Shown piece after piece: positions 6,502 to 6,801 of a stretch of 6,801 nt of DNA (position 1 is the first letter of the stretch; every line of letters begins with the position of its first letter). Under the pieces are notes generated by a model that was not told the origin of the DNA, did not search any database, and saw only the letters and a list, made by a program, of their open reading frames with translations. The translations under genes and the position numbers were made by a program. Origin of the DNA: JBBRNH01 sp038247465 (GTDB taxonomy: Bacteria > Bacteroidota > Bacteroidia > Cytophagales > Spirosomataceae); contig JBBRUV010000272.1 of assembly GCA_038247465.1 (NCBI GenBank), forward strand, positions 1-6,801, read 5' to 3'.

Positions 6502-6602
6502 AGAATTTAGACGAGTTAGGGGAATGGGACTATGCCGTTTAAACGTAAAAAAAGCGCGTCTATACTGAATAGGCGGGCGTTTTTGGCAAAAGATAGGTTT
6601 TT
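6502..6602. other. Intergenic region upstream of the transglutaminase gene
   Basis: No gene is seen. It contains the perfect 10-bp palindrome CGTTTAAACG (6536-6545), an A-run (6547-6553), and CTGAATAGGCG (6565-6575), an inverted copy of part of the 81-bp repeat that follows. A 9-base direct repeat GTTTTTGGC occurs at 6579-6587 and 6597-6605, the second crossing the start of the tandem array. The promoter for the transglutaminase gene (minus strand) should be here, but no clear -33/-7 elements were found. Confidence 0.4.
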
Positions 6603-6801
6603 GGCTTCGCCGGGAACGAAGGCGGGTGCGCCCCCAGCCGTATCAAGCGTTTAGGAAACGCCTATTCAGCAAGCACTCGTTGTGGCTTCGCCGGGAACGA
6701 AGGCGGGTGCGCCCCCAGCCGTATCAAGCGTTTAGGAAACGCCTATTCAGCAAGCACTCGTTGTGGCTTCGCCGGGAACGAAGGCGGGTGCGCCCCCAGC
6801 C
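6603..6801. repeat. Tandem array of an 81-bp hairpin-rich unit (two full copies, third cut by window end)
   Basis: Copies begin with GGCTTCGCCGGG at 6603, 6684 and 6765. The period is exactly 81 bp and the copies appear identical; the third is truncated by the window edge after 37 bases. Each unit holds potential hairpins: CTTCG-CCGGGAA-CGAAG, GGCG-GGTG-CGCC, and the strong GCGTTT-AGG-AAACGC (6647-6661 and 6728-6742). The first two are enclosed by short GGCT/AGCC ends, giving a structured block of 37 bases followed by a 44-base linker. As 81 is divisible by three, two plus-strand frames stay open through the array, but no start codon or ribosome site is visible. Unit identity argues for recent amplification. 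Function unknown. Confidence 0.95.

Noticed and set aside
6603..6801. CRISPR array
   Set aside because: The bases between the repeated blocks are identical, so it is a simple tandem repeat with no spacers, and no cas genes are present.

Overview
The window (6.8 kb, GC-rich) looks like chromosomal DNA of a member of the Bacteroidota, most like the Spirosoma/Cytophagales group. This rests on a BlaI-type repressor coupled to an M56 (BlaR1-like) membrane peptidase, a stand-alone DUF58 protein, ruvA and an acetyl-CoA acyltransferase of that flavour, and on AT-rich start regions without Shine-Dalgarno sequences. The lineage is inferred from protein character only; no marker gene fixes it.

Layout: (1) 1-2231, minus strand: one uninterrupted reading frame, open at the left edge. 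Its first ~535 codons are an M56 zinc metallopeptidase. Its last ~205 codons read as the dimerisation and ATP-binding core of a CheA/WspE-type chemosensory histidine kinase. Codon use changes where the two parts meet. (2) 2228-2590, minus: BlaI/MecI-family repressor, overlapping the peptidase start in an ATGA. Two identical-type palindromes (TACGAA-N4-TTCGTA) lie just upstream, the likely autoregulatory operators. (3) 2730-3590, minus: DUF58 protein with a von Willebrand A-like MIDAS motif. (4) 3591-3774: divergent promoter region with a long imperfect inverted repeat. (5) 3775-4368, plus: ruvA, Holliday junction branch migration subunit. (6) 4381-4427: strong bidirectional terminator. (7) 4439-5617, minus: acetyl-CoA C-acyltransferase (thiolase) with complete active site. 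(8) 5707-6501, minus: transglutaminase-like cysteine protein with complete Cys-His-Asp triad. (9) 6603-6801: tandem array of an 81-bp, hairpin-rich unit (two full copies and a third cut by the window edge).

The genes are mostly unrelated housekeeping and regulatory functions. Only blaI and the M56 gene form a clear functional pair: the peptidase presumably senses an envelope signal and inactivates the repressor. The most notable observation is the in-frame M56-CheA joining. The kinase core would lie after the fourth membrane segment, which in BlaR1 is the outer side, and the fusion has no visible phosphotransfer (Hpt) domain. A chimeric assembly join, or a recombination scar, is therefore at least as likely as a working new sensor. 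The 81-bp array is the second item worth checking.
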